Assembly: GCF_900092335.1 (NCBI RefSeq)
Contig: NZ_LT596207.1
Coordinates: forward strand, 183,846 to 247,051
Direction: 5' to 3'
Source: Corynebacterium phoceense
GTDB lineage: Bacteria; Actinomycetota; Actinomycetes; Mycobacteriales; Mycobacteriaceae
Length of the DNA: 63,206 nucleotides
The notes beneath the pieces were generated by a model. The model saw only the letters and a program-made list of their open reading frames with translations. It made no database searches and was not told the DNA's origin. Shown here piece by piece: positions 28,448 through 37,030 of the stretch. A program made the position numbers and the translations under genes. Position 1 is the stretch's first letter; the number at the start of each line of letters is the position of its first letter.

Positions 28448-31297
28448 ATGGATAACCGCACTCTCCTCGACGACGTCCGCTTCGGATTTGTCGATCGCCA
28501 CACACCCGCCGAGAAGATCCTCAACCCGCGGCTCATCAGCAATGAAAAACCGGACACCATGCACCGCGCGATCCGCGATGAGCTGCGCCGCGCTGAATCG
28601 TTTACCTTCTCCGTTGCGTTTATCTCGGCGAGCGCGCTGGCGCTCCTCAAAGAGGACCTTCTCGAGTTCGTGGCGCGCGGCGGTCGCGGCGAGATCATCA
28701 CGTCGAACTACCTCGACTTCAACGAGCCGACCATGTTCCGCGAGCTGCTGGGGCTCGAGGGCATCACCGCCTACGTCCACGACGATGAGCACGGCGGCTT
28801 CCATCCCAAGGGTTACGTCTTCCACGACCCCGGCGAGGTCACCACTATCGTGGGCAGCGCCAACCTCACTCCTCATGCGCTCATTCACAATCGCGAGTGG
28901 AACCTGAAGTTCTCGACGAGCTATGACGGCGATATCGCGCTTCAGCTTGAGGATGCCGTTCGTCTTCAGCGCACGCGGGGGACGCTGCTCACCGAAGAGT
29001 GGATTGCACGCTACGAGCAGACGCGGCGCAACCGCGTGCTCATCGTGCCCGATGCGGCGCCGAACGCTGGCCACATCGTCGCCAACGCCATGCAACGCGA
29101 GGCGCTCGACGGCATCGGAAAGCTGCGGCAGGCTGGCGAGAAGAAGGCGCTCATCATCTCCGCGACGGGCACGGGCAAGACCATCCTCGCCGCACTTGCG
29201 GTCAAGGAGATGGACCCGCGCCGCGTGCTTTTCATTGCTCACCGAGGCGAGATTCTCTCCAAGTCCCGCTCCGAATTCCAGCGCGTGCTGGGCGGTGCCG
29301 ACAACGACTACGGCCTGCTCGTCGGCGGCCATAACGACGCCGACGCGCGCTATGTGTTCGCCTCCGTGCAGTCCCTCAACAGCCGGGATGCCTATCGCCA
29401 GTTCGCTCCCGATGCCTTCGACGTCATCGTTGTCGACGAAGTCCACCGCGGCGCCGCGGCCAGCTACCGCACACTCATCGACTACTTCCGGCCGGGTTTC
29501 CTCCTCGGACTCACCGCGACGCCCGAGCGCACCGACGGCGGCAACATCTTTGAGCTCTTCGACTACAACGTGCCGTACGAGATTCGCCTCCAAGCCGCAC
29601 TCGATAACGACATGTTGGCGCCGTTCCACTATTACGGCGTCACCGATTATGAGACCGAGGACGGCGAACTCATCGAGAATACGACGCAACTGTCCCGCCT
29701 CGTCTCCCACGAACGGCTCGCCCACATTCTACGCACGCTCGAGACCTACGGGCATGCCGAAAATGTCCGTGGCCTCATCTTTTGCTCCCGCATCGAAGAA
29801 GCGGTGGAGCTCAGCAATGGGCTCAACCAATCAAAAATCAACGGCCGTCCACTCACAACCGTCGCTCTTTCCGGCAACGACAGTCCCGAGGTTCGCGACG
29901 CCGCGCTCCGTCGGCTCAACGCGGGCGAGCTCGACTACATCCTGACCGTCGATATCTTTAACGAGGGCGTGGATATCCCCTCGGTCAACCAAGTCGTCAT
30001 GATGCGCAACACGCAGTCGTCCATCATCTTCACCCAGCAGCTCGGCCGCGGCCTGCGCAAGGCTGCCGGCAAAGACCACCTGCGCGTCATCGACTTCATC
30101 GGTAATTACACGAATAACTACCTCATTCCCGTCGCCCTCTTTGGCGACAACAGCCGCAACAAGGACTCCATCCGCAAGAAGATCATCGACGCCGGCGAGG
30201 ACAACACCATCTCCGGCGTCTCCAGCGTCAACTTCACGAAGGTCGCCCGCCAGCGCATCTTCGCCTCGCTCGCCGTAGCGCGCATTGACGGCGTCGCCGA
30301 GTTCAAGAAAGACATCGCCGCCCTCCAGTCGCGTCTCGGCCGCGTGCCGCGGCTCATCGACTTCGCCCGCTTCGACACCGCGGACCCCTACGTCCTCGCC
30401 ACGCGCCGCACGGATCATTATTGGGATTTGCTCGTCAAGGCCAAGCTTGCCGATGCCCCCTCGCCCCGCGCGTCAGAATTCCTCAAGTTCCTCTCCCGCG
30501 AGCTGCTCCATGGCAAAGCCCCGCAAGAGCTCCTGCTCCTCCAACGCTTGCTCGCACACGGCCCCTGCTCCGTCGCCGAGTTCACACACATCCTCGAAGC
30601 CCACCACGCCGCGCACTCCCCCGCTGATCTCAGCGTGGTCGAGCGCGTTCTTTCCCTCGAGTTCTTCACGGAGGGGGCCTACAAGTTGGAGGGCGTCGTC
30701 GCTCTTGCCGACGGTATCTATCGTCTCGAACCCACTTTTGCCGAGACCTACCGCGGCAATCTCGAGTTCCGCACTCACGTCGACGACGTCATCGAGACCG
30801 GGCTCTTCCTCTCCCGGGAGCGCGGCTTTACCGGCGGCGAGCTCAAGGTGGGCAACAAGTACTCGCGCAAGGACGTCTCGCGACTACTGCGTCTCGAGTC
30901 CAACCAGGAGGGCACGCTCAACGGCTACAAGGTCGACAAGTACTCCGCGACTATTCCCATTTTCGTCAACTATCACAAGGCCGAAGACGTCGACGCTTCC
31001 ATCGCCTACGAGGATAAGTTTCTCGACACCGGCACCATGAAGTGGTTTACGCGCTCCAACCGCACGCTCCGCAGCGGCGAGGTCCGCGACATCCTCGCTG
31101 ACGAACTGCCCATTCACCTCTTCGTGCGCCGCGACGACACCGAGGGACGTGACTTCTACTATCTCGGTCTCGTTCACCCCAGTCAGCCCGAGCAGACCAC
31201 CATGCCCCAAACCGGCCAGCCCGTGGTGACCATGCACCTCACTCTCGAGCAGCCCCTCACCGAGGAATTCCTGGGCTACCTCCAGTCGAAGTCCTAA
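28448..31297 (+). CDS. PLD-domain SF2 helicase with DUF3427-like C-terminus
   Basis: 949 residues. Residues 40-200 form a phospholipase-D type nuclease-like domain with one HKD-style motif (FHPKGYVFHD, then IVGSANLTPHAL). Residues 215-580 are a superfamily 2 helicase: motif I SATGTGKTILAAL, motif II VVDEVHRG, motif III LGLTATPERTDG, motif V-VI VDIFNEGVDIPSVNQVVMMRNTQSSI and QLGRGLRKA. The C-terminal third (about 620-949) corresponds to the DUF3427 region common in such proteins, ending HPSQPEQTTMPQ. Enzymes of this build may repair or restrict DNA. Adjacent NUDIX gene suggests a two-gene unit. Intact, no frame damage. Confidence 0.9.
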   Translation: MDNRTLLDDVRFGFVDRHTPAEKILNPRLISNEKPDTMHRAIRDELRRAESFTFSVAFISASALALLKEDLLEFVARGGRGEIITSNYLDFNEPTMFRELLGLEGITAYVHDDEHGGFHPKGYVFHDPGEVTTIVGSANLTPHALIHNREWNLKFSTSYDGDIALQLEDAVRLQRTRGTLLTEEWIARYEQTRRNRVLIVPDAAPNAGHIVANAMQREALDGIGKLRQAGEKKALIISATGTGKTILAALAVKEMDPRRVLFIAHRGEILSKSRSEFQRVLGGADNDYGLLVGGHNDADARYVFASVQSLNSRDAYRQFAPDAFDVIVVDEVHRGAAASYRTLIDYFRPGFLLGLTATPERTDGGNIFELFDYNVPYEIRLQAALDNDMLAPFHYYGVTDYETEDGELIENTTQLSRLVSHERLAHILRTLETYGHAENVRGLIFCSRIEEAVELSNGLNQSKINGRPLTTVALSGNDSPEVRDAALRRLNAGELDYILTVDIFNEGVDIPSVNQVVMMRNTQSSIIFTQQLGRGLRKAAGKDHLRVIDFIGNYTNNYLIPVALFGDNSRNKDSIRKKIIDAGEDNTISGVSSVNFTKVARQRIFASLAVARIDGVAEFKKDIAALQSRLGRVPRLIDFARFDTADPYVLATRRTDHYWDLLVKAKLADAPSPRASEFLKFLSRELLHGKAPQELLLLQRLLAHGPCSVAEFTHILEAHHAAHSPADLSVVERVLSLEFFTEGAYKLEGVVALADGIYRLEPTFAETYRGNLEFRTHVDDVIETGLFLSRERGFTGGELKVGNKYSRKDVSRLLRLESNQEGTLNGYKVDKYSATIPIFVNYHKAEDVDASIAYEDKFLDTGTMKWFTRSNRTLRSGEVRDILADELPIHLFVRRDDTEGRDFYYLGLVHPSQPEQTTMPQTGQPVVTMHLTLEQPLTEEFLGYLQSKS

Positions 31298-31344
31298 ATT
31301 TCGCGCCATCACAGGCAAGTGGAACGCCGAACCGTTCGGATCCT

Positions 31345-31436
31345 GGGTGTTAAATCGTTCAATCACAGGGTGTTAAAACGTTCAATTAAAGAGTGTTGAA
31401 ACGTTCAAAGTCAGGGTGTTAGAACGTTCAATCTTC
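31345..31436. repeat. Four 23-bp tandem repeats
   Basis: Units start at 31345, 31368, 31391 and 31414, exactly 23 bp apart, consensus GGGTGTTAAAACGTTCAAT plus four variable bases. Each contains an A/T-rich palindrome around ACGTT; the third reads TTGAAACGTTCAA, a perfect 13-bp palindrome. They lie between the helicase 3' end and the IS element, and the last unit contains the stop codon of the IS-split gene. Confidence 0.9.
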
Positions 31437-31550
31437 CTGCGCGAGAGCTTCTGGCGCACCAAAATAATGGGGATTGCCGATTTTCTGAGCTGCGGGAACG
31501 ATCATGACCTCGACTGCGGCGGAGGGACGGGGAGCAAAGGTGAGCGAGAG

Positions 31551-33012
31551 GGCTCTTCCGGTTTTAGAGTGCATTGATTTTGTGTCGGATGTTGGCGGCG
31601 TGAATCAGGCACCGCAATATGTAGTGGTCGAGGTTGCGGAATCCCAGGGCGATGCCGCGTAGGAATTCCAACCGACCGTTAATCGCTTCGACAGGTCCGT
31701 TGGATACTCCGTGGTCGAAGTAGGCGAGGATGTCCTTGCGGCGTTTGTTCATGGTCCTGCCTAGCTGCGCGATCTCAGCGATCCCGGCGTCTTTGATGTC
31801 AACAAGCGTGTCAATGAGCGTGCTCATGGCTTTCTTGGCTGCTTGCTTGTTGGGATTGTTGTAGCAGCTTATGACTTGTTGGTAGTAGGTCCAGGTCTCT
31901 TGTAGCGGCGCGTAGTCGTCGTCGAAGTCAAACAGTTCCTCAAGCCTCCCGCGCTGCTTGTCGGTGAGCAAGCCCTCGGTGGTCAACAGAGTTTTCCGGT
32001 TGCGGTAGAGCGGGTCTTTGCTGCGGCCACGTCGGCCTGTTGTTTCTAACTGGAGCCTGGCGCGGCACTTGGTGAGCTTGTCACCGGCCAGGCGTACAAC
32101 GTGGAACGGGTCCATGACTTGGGTGGCGTTGGGAATGACTTCGCCAGCGGCGGTGGCATAGCCTTGGAAGCCGTCCATGCTGATGATCTTGACCTGATCG
32201 CGGAACTGCTCGCTGTGATTATTCAGCCATGTTCGTAACGCGTCAGCGCTTCTGCCTGGGACAACGTCAAGAAGCCGAGCGGGGCGGATGACGTTTCCAT
32301 CCTTGTCGTGGTGGTCGGTCATATCAACGATGACGGTGACGTATCCGTCGCGCCATGTGCGTCGGTTGTGCGACCAGCGATGCTCATCAACACCGATGAC
32401 CTTGACCCCGTCGAGGTAGTGCTCGTCGTTGTAGATCAAGTCCTGGACAGCGGCTAAGGCCAAGGCGTTGGTGGTATCCCACCCCAGGCCTAATGACTTG
32501 GCTGCAGCGGCAACGCTCATCCGATCTAGGCAGAGTCGTTGCAGTATCCAGCGGGTCACCCTGTCCGTGGTCTTTGAATTGTCGGGCGCGCAGGTAAGGC
32601 CCGCGCGGAAGATCTTCTGCAAGCAGCGCTTGTTGGTGCACCGGTAGCGTGGAAGGCGCACATGAAGGCGTGTTGGGTGGCCGACGATGGGCAGATCGAC
32701 CAGGCTGCGGATGACGTGGTCGCGGAATACTCCAGGCTGACCGCACGTGGGGCATTCATTGATGGGCTCGACGGGCTCGGCTTCGATGACGGTGACATCG
32801 CCGTGTTCTGCGGCCCCGGTGATAGTAACTCCTAGTTCTGCGGTGCGGCAGATGGTATCGACGATGACATTTCCGTTAGGCTGCACAGTAGGTCCTTGGT
32901 TTGTACGGATGGATTAGACACCCTTATTCCTACAAAGCCAAGGACCCCAATATCTTGTGCCACGCCCGAACCCCCGGCGAACTAATCAATGCACTCTAAA
33001 ACCGGAAGAGCC
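31551..33012 (-). mobile_element. Complete ISL3-family insertion sequence, 1462 bp
   Basis: Bounded by perfect inverted repeats of 29 bp starting GGCTCTTCCGGTTTTAGAGT at each end, and flanked by the direct repeat AGCGAGAG (31543-31550 and 33013-33020), the 8-bp target duplication expected of ISL3 elements. Carries one transposase gene. Size and ends resemble the corynebacterial IS31831/IS1207 group. Intact ends, intact gene and intact target repeat indicate recent insertion. Confidence 0.97.
31564..32886 (-). CDS. ISL3-family transposase
   Basis: 440 residues. N-terminal zinc-binding region (INECPTCGQPGVF and RYRCTNKRCLQKIF), a helix-turn-helix segment (SVAAAAKSLGLGWDTTNALAL), then the DDE catalytic domain with GVDEHRWSHNRRTW (first Asp), IISMDGFQGYATAAG (second) and a late Glu in GVSNGPVEAINGRLEFLRG. 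The stop codon lies inside the left inverted repeat. No frame damage, so the element is probably able to move. Confidence 0.97.
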   Translation of the reverse strand: MQPNGNVIVDTICRTAELGVTITGAAEHGDVTVIEAEPVEPINECPTCGQPGVFRDHVIRSLVDLPIVGHPTRLHVRLPRYRCTNKRCLQKIFRAGLTCAPDNSKTTDRVTRWILQRLCLDRMSVAAAAKSLGLGWDTTNALALAAVQDLIYNDEHYLDGVKVIGVDEHRWSHNRRTWRDGYVTVIVDMTDHHDKDGNVIRPARLLDVVPGRSADALRTWLNNHSEQFRDQVKIISMDGFQGYATAAGEVIPNATQVMDPFHVVRLAGDKLTKCRARLQLETTGRRGRSKDPLYRNRKTLLTTEGLLTDKQRGRLEELFDFDDDYAPLQETWTYYQQVISCYNNPNKQAAKKAMSTLIDTLVDIKDAGIAEIAQLGRTMNKRRKDILAYFDHGVSNGPVEAINGRLEFLRGIALGFRNLDHYILRCLIHAANIRHKINAL

Positions 33013-33372
33013 AGCGAGAGGGCATCGGCAAGCTCGGCGTACGTCGCGGTCATGCCCGCCTCGGTGGAATACGGCGCGCGGTGGGCGAGACAGCCCAGAC
33101 TTCCCGGCCGGAAGTGCCCCGGCGCGAAGTCCACGTGCATAGACCGAATTTTTAAGCTCAAGGCTCGACAAAGGCTGAGGACGCAGGGCACTACTTCCAC
33201 GTCTTTCTCCGTTTGGATTGACCGCGGGTCCCCCAAAAGCCTGCATGCCACGTATATGTGCATGATTTATGTCACCTGGTGAAACACTATGAAATTCACA
33301 AACAATTATTAAATTAAGAAAGGAAATCCTGTTCCTTTCGCCCGCTCTATCACTCAATCTCGAGGTTGCTTC

Positions 33373-34269
33373 ATGTCTCTCGCCTCTCGCCTCGCCTCTG
33401 CTGCTGTCGCTCTGGCTGCCACCACCTCCCTCATGGCGGCGCCGGCGTCGGCTATTGAAAATGCGCCGATTGCTTCCGATGCCCTCTCGAACACCGCCGC
33501 GCGCGTAACCGCCGACGTCGCAGGTGGCACGTTTGTATGCACCGGCGCAGCCATTTCGCCGACCGTCATCCTGACCGCTCGCCACTGCACAACCCAGGCC
33601 GATCCGACCTCAGTGACGGCACCGGATGGCACCGTCATCCCCGTTACTGGCTTCACTGCAAGTAACAAGTCCGACCTCGCCGTGCTCAAGCTGGGCCGAA
33701 CCTGGACTGGGGATATCGCTCGCACTTCCGTGGTTCCTGCCCGCGCGAAGTCCACGTTCGCTGCCTATGGAATGGGTGGCGACGAGAACAACACGCTACG
33801 CGTCTCGCGCGGCGTTGTCACGATTCCCGTGTCCTCGAATACCTCCATGAGTTTCGATGGTCAGTTGCTCTCCCCGCTCATGGGTGAGACCAGCGATGGT
33901 TCCTCCTGGGAGCACGGCGATTCGGGCGGACCGGTAGTCAACAACAACGGCGAGATCATCGGTGTCATTTCGGGAGCCTCGGCGACGGGATTCGTCTCTG
34001 ACAAAGCGATGAACATCATCGGACCACTGTCCGTCGATGCCGCGTTGCTGACCAACGCAGGAGTGACGCCGGTCGTGCCGTCCCAGTCGGATCCCACGCC
34101 GTCTGTTCCGGGCACCATCATTCCGAATCCGTCGGACCTTGTTCCTGGCTCGAACAGCCCTGATGCGGGTTCGTCGCTGGATGCCGGCTCGATCATCGGC
34201 ATCATTACCGCTGTGATCAGCCTGCTGGGCGTACTCGGCGGCCTCGCCTCGCAGTTCGGCCTCATCTAA
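33373..34269 (+). CDS. Secreted trypsin-like serine protease with C-terminal anchor
   Basis: 298 residues. Signal peptide at 1-27 (SLASRLASAAVALAATTSLMAAPASA, cut after ASA). Protease domain with the triad His in VILTARHCTT, Asp in NKSDLAVLKL and Ser in HGDSGGPVVNN. A Pro/Ser-rich stalk (about 230-262) leads to a hydrophobic C-terminus (IIGIITAVISLLGVLGGLASQFGLI) that may hold it at the membrane. The 5' leader contains a GAAAGGAA/TTCCTTTC hairpin (33320-33341). Such chymotrypsin-fold proteases are common surface or secreted proteins of corynebacteria; natural substrate unknown. Confidence 0.92.
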   Translation: MSLASRLASAAVALAATTSLMAAPASAIENAPIASDALSNTAARVTADVAGGTFVCTGAAISPTVILTARHCTTQADPTSVTAPDGTVIPVTGFTASNKSDLAVLKLGRTWTGDIARTSVVPARAKSTFAAYGMGGDENNTLRVSRGVVTIPVSSNTSMSFDGQLLSPLMGETSDGSSWEHGDSGGPVVNNNGEIIGVISGASATGFVSDKAMNIIGPLSVDAALLTNAGVTPVVPSQSDPTPSVPGTIIPNPSDLVPGSNSPDAGSSLDAGSIIGIITAVISLLGVLGGLASQFGLI

Positions 34270-34286
34270 CGAGTAGGCATGCACAG

Positions 34287-34314
34287 AAGCCGACGCAGTG
34301 AATGCGTCGGCTTT
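34287..34314 (+). terminator. Terminator after the serine protease
   Basis: AAGCCGACGCA and TGCGTCGGCTT form an 11-bp stem with a 5-base loop and a following T run. It may work in both directions, serving the convergent RNase H gene too. Confidence 0.9.
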
Positions 34315-34359
34315 GACATTCTTGGAGTGTGGCTGAGCCGTAGGGCTCCCCCGCCTTAA

Positions 34360-35478
34360 TTAGGCGAGGGCGGGGGCGGCGTGGAAGTCCTCGTTGGACT
34401 CCATGCCGATGAGGTCCTCGATGTCCGCGTGTGCCAGGGCCTCGGTGAACTCGTCGCGGATGCGGTCCCAGACGGCAGTGTTGCGGCCGCCGTGAAGGCG
34501 CCACTCGCGGTCGCGACGCGCGTAGACCGCAGCGCGGTCCGCGAACTCGTTGAGCAGGTGGCCGTGGTGGCCGCGCACCCAGTGGACGTTGACCACGACG
34601 CCGGCGTCGCGCCATTCCTGGACAATCTGCGCACACTTCTTCATGCCAACGTGATGCAGAAGGCCCGGGTACTCCTCCGGCTGGTTGAAGAGGCGATAGC
34701 ACGTCATGCTGTCCGTGAGCACGTCGATGACGCGGAATCCACGGTGGCCGTAGCCCTGCACCGCCGAGGCTATGGCAGTGGCTTCAGCGGGCGCGATGGA
34801 TTGAGCGCGCAGGCTACCAATAAAAAGGTCGCCGGTCGAGGACGCGGCTGCCCAGCCAGCGGTAGAGCCGTACGTGTTGCGGGAGGCGTCCGTGCCAACG
34901 ACAACGTGAGCAAGAGCCGCGTATTCGGCAGCAGCCTTGGCTTCCTCTTCGCGGGCACGCTTGGCTTCGTACTCGTCCTGCAGAGAGGTCACGGCGGCGG
35001 AGTGCCAGGTGCGGCAGGCCTGCCACGTGGACTGCATCGCAGCGCCGGAGACAACGGTGCGCACGACCATGCCAGGGTATTCCTCCGGGTAGGCGGTGAG
35101 CACCTGGCAGACCTCCGGCGAGGAGACGTACACGGCCGTGGTGCCGTCCTCTGCAGGAGCGGCATGCTGCGACCACAGGCGGTGGAAGGCCTCGGCCATG
35201 ACGCCGGCGAGGTCCATGGCCTCGGCACGAGCGACCTGCATGCGGCAGTCCTCGGGGTAGTCGCCGAAGCCGCGCTCCTTGGCCGGCGTCAGGACGCGGA
35301 CGAAGAGGTCCTTGGCGCGGCCATTGCAACCGGTCGACACGACCGCGTAGCGGACCGAGTCCACGGTAACGAGGGCACCATAGACGACGAGCGATGCAGC
35401 AACCGGGCGCGCGGAGGCAGCGATGGCAGCCGGATTAGGGGTCAGCGTGCCGGGTTTGTGGGAATAGGGGGCGGACAT
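34360..35478 (-). CDS. RNase H-domain protein
   Basis: 372 residues from the ATG at 35478, with AAAGGAA upstream. Residues 1-200 form an unassigned N-terminal domain (VVYGALVTVDSVRYAVVSTGC, VYVSSPEVCQVLTAY) ending in a charged helix (YEAKRAREEEAKAAAEY). Residues 205-330 are an RNase HI fold with the four acidic active-site residues in HVVVGTDASRNTYG, APAEATAIASAV, DVLTDSMTCYRL and NEFADRAAVYARR, and with WVRGHHGHLLNEFAD. It should cut the RNA of RNA-DNA hybrids. The N-terminal domain is unlike the usual hybrid-binding domain. The role may be in genome upkeep; not linked to neighbours. Confidence 0.82.
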   Translation of the reverse strand: MSAPYSHKPGTLTPNPAAIAASARPVAASLVVYGALVTVDSVRYAVVSTGCNGRAKDLFVRVLTPAKERGFGDYPEDCRMQVARAEAMDLAGVMAEAFHRLWSQHAAPAEDGTTAVYVSSPEVCQVLTAYPEEYPGMVVRTVVSGAAMQSTWQACRTWHSAAVTSLQDEYEAKRAREEEAKAAAEYAALAHVVVGTDASRNTYGSTAGWAAASSTGDLFIGSLRAQSIAPAEATAIASAVQGYGHRGFRVIDVLTDSMTCYRLFNQPEEYPGLLHHVGMKKCAQIVQEWRDAGVVVNVHWVRGHHGHLLNEFADRAAVYARRDREWRLHGGRNTAVWDRIRDEFTEALAHADIEDLIGMESNEDFHAAPALA

Positions 35479-35669
35479 GAGGTTGGTTCCTTTTCTTGTA
35501 CGAGGGTCGACATCGGTCATAGCGCTCGGGATTGCGCGCTATGGTGTCCACCTTATGAAGCACCCCTGACATGAACTCGGGCGCCGTGGACTTGAGCCTA
35601 GAACGAGCATGCGAACGCCCTCGTAGCCGCCCAGAGGTTACAAAAAATGTCACCCCGAAAACCACAGAG

Positions 35670-35712
35670 ATTCGGCCGGACACCACAGGATTTCTGCGAT
35701 GCCCGGCCGAAT
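35670..35712 (-). terminator. Hairpin downstream of cysN
   Basis: ATTCGGCCGG and CCGGCCGAAT form a perfect 10-bp stem, 26 bp past the cysN stop. No strong T run follows, so it is a probable but weak terminator. Confidence 0.55.
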
Positions 35713-35737
35713 TCAGGGCTAATGCACAAGGCGCTAT

Positions 35738-37030
35738 CTAGCGCAGGCGCTGCCCCACGAAGCCAGCGGCCAGGGTGTTGCCGCTGGACTGGTCGATAAG
35801 CAGGAAGTTGCCCACGGCGCCACGAGCGGCGTAGTCCTCCACGGGCAGTTCCTGGGCGGTCTGCAGCGTGATGTGCGCGATGTCGTTGAGGGTGGCCTTC
35901 TCCGGGTTGTCAGTGTCGGCGACGCCATCGAGGTCGAGGATGCGGTCGACGCTCGTGATACGGGCCTTGACCTGGGCCGCGCCGTAGCGCAGCTTGAGCA
36001 TCTGGCCCGGGGTGAGGTCTTTCTCGGTGAGCACGACGGCGGTGGCCACAAACTCGCGGACGGGCTCGGGGCGGGGGCCGGCGGCGAGGAGATCGCCGCG
36101 GGCGAGGTCGATCTCATCGGCAAGCCGGAGGACGATGGAGTCGCCGGCGCGGGCGGCATCGGCAGGCCCATCGGTGATGTCGATGTTGGTCACGGTCGTG
36201 GTGCGGCCGTGCGGGGCGGTGACCTCATCGCCCACGGCGATGGAGCCGGCCTTCACACGGCCCGCGTAGCCGCGGTAGTCCGAGGCGTGCTCGCGGATGA
36301 CGTACTGGATGGGGAAACGGAAGTCGAGTTCCTCCGCGCGGCCACCGGTGACGGGGACGGACTCAAGGACCTCCAGCACCGTGGGGCCGGTGTACCAGTC
36401 CATGTTGGTGGACGGCTCGACAACGTTATCGCCCTTGAGCGCGGAGATGGGCACGACAGTGGAGTCGGTGATGCCCAGGCGATTGGCGATGGAGTGGAAG
36501 TCCTCCTCGATGGCGCGGAAGGTCGCCTCGTCATAGTCGACCAAGTCGATCTTGTTCACTGCGAGGATGACGTGGCGCACGCCCAGGAGTGCGGCGACGT
36601 TGAGGTGGCGGCGGGTCTGCTCGACGACGCCATAGCGGGCATCGATAAGCAGGACGACGACCTGGGAGGTAGACATGCCGGTCACGGTGTTGCGGGTGTA
36701 CTGCACGTGGCCCGGGGTGTCCGCGAGGATGAACGTGCGCTTATCCGTTGCGAAGTAGCGATAGGCGACATCGATGGTAATGCCCTGCTCACGCTCGGCG
36801 CGCAAGCCATCGACGAGGAGGGAAAGATCCATGCCGTCGAAGCCGCGGTCCGCAGAGGAGCGTTCCATGGACTCGACCTGGTCGGCGAGTACGGACTTCG
36901 TGTCGTAGAGCAGGCGGCCCACGAAGGTGGACTTGCCGTCGTCCACGGAACCGGCGGTGCACAGGCGCAGGGTCTCACGCTCTTTGAGGGCGGCTACCTG
37001 CGGCGTTGCGGTATCAATAGCGGTAGTCAT
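35738..37030 (-). CDS. cysN: Sulfate adenylyltransferase subunit 1 (GTPase)
   Basis: 430 residues. The large subunit of ATP sulfurylase, which uses GTP hydrolysis to drive formation of adenosine phosphosulfate (APS). EF-Tu-like GTPase motifs: GSVDDGKSTFVGRLLYD (G1), ADTPGHVQYTRNT (G3) and AVNKIDLVDYD (G4), followed by two beta-barrel domains. There is no APS-kinase fusion at the C-terminus. Its ATG overlaps the cysD stop by one base (TGATG), so the two subunits are coupled. Last gene of cysH-cysD-cysN; no cysY or cysZ follows, unlike in C. glutamicum. Confidence 0.97.
   Translation of the reverse strand: MTTAIDTATPQVAALKERETLRLCTAGSVDDGKSTFVGRLLYDTKSVLADQVESMERSSADRGFDGMDLSLLVDGLRAEREQGITIDVAYRYFATDKRTFILADTPGHVQYTRNTVTGMSTSQVVVLLIDARYGVVEQTRRHLNVAALLGVRHVILAVNKIDLVDYDEATFRAIEEDFHSIANRLGITDSTVVPISALKGDNVVEPSTNMDWYTGPTVLEVLESVPVTGGRAEELDFRFPIQYVIREHASDYRGYAGRVKAGSIAVGDEVTAPHGRTTTVTNIDITDGPADAARAGDSIVLRLADEIDLARGDLLAAGPRPEPVREFVATAVVLTEKDLTPGQMLKLRYGAAQVKARITSVDRILDLDGVADTDNPEKATLNDIAHITLQTAQELPVEDYAARGAVGNFLLIDQSSGNTLAAGFVGQRLR

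Larger units (their letters stand above)
31428..33140 (-). pseudogene. Small gene split by the ISL3 element
   Basis: Removing the element and one copy of its 8-bp target duplication joins a minus-strand reading frame from ATG 33140 (MHVDFAPGHFRPG) to a stop at 31428 (ends APEALAQED), about 80 residues, with the frame kept across the junction at ADALSL-TFAPRP. The upstream frame is open to 33263, so the start may be further out. I recognise no family. The parts on either side of the element are 33013-33140 and 31428-31550. Confidence 0.6.

Noticed and set aside
31345..31436. 23-bp repeats as a CRISPR array
   Set aside because: The units are contiguous with no unique spacers of 30 bp or more, and no cas genes are present.
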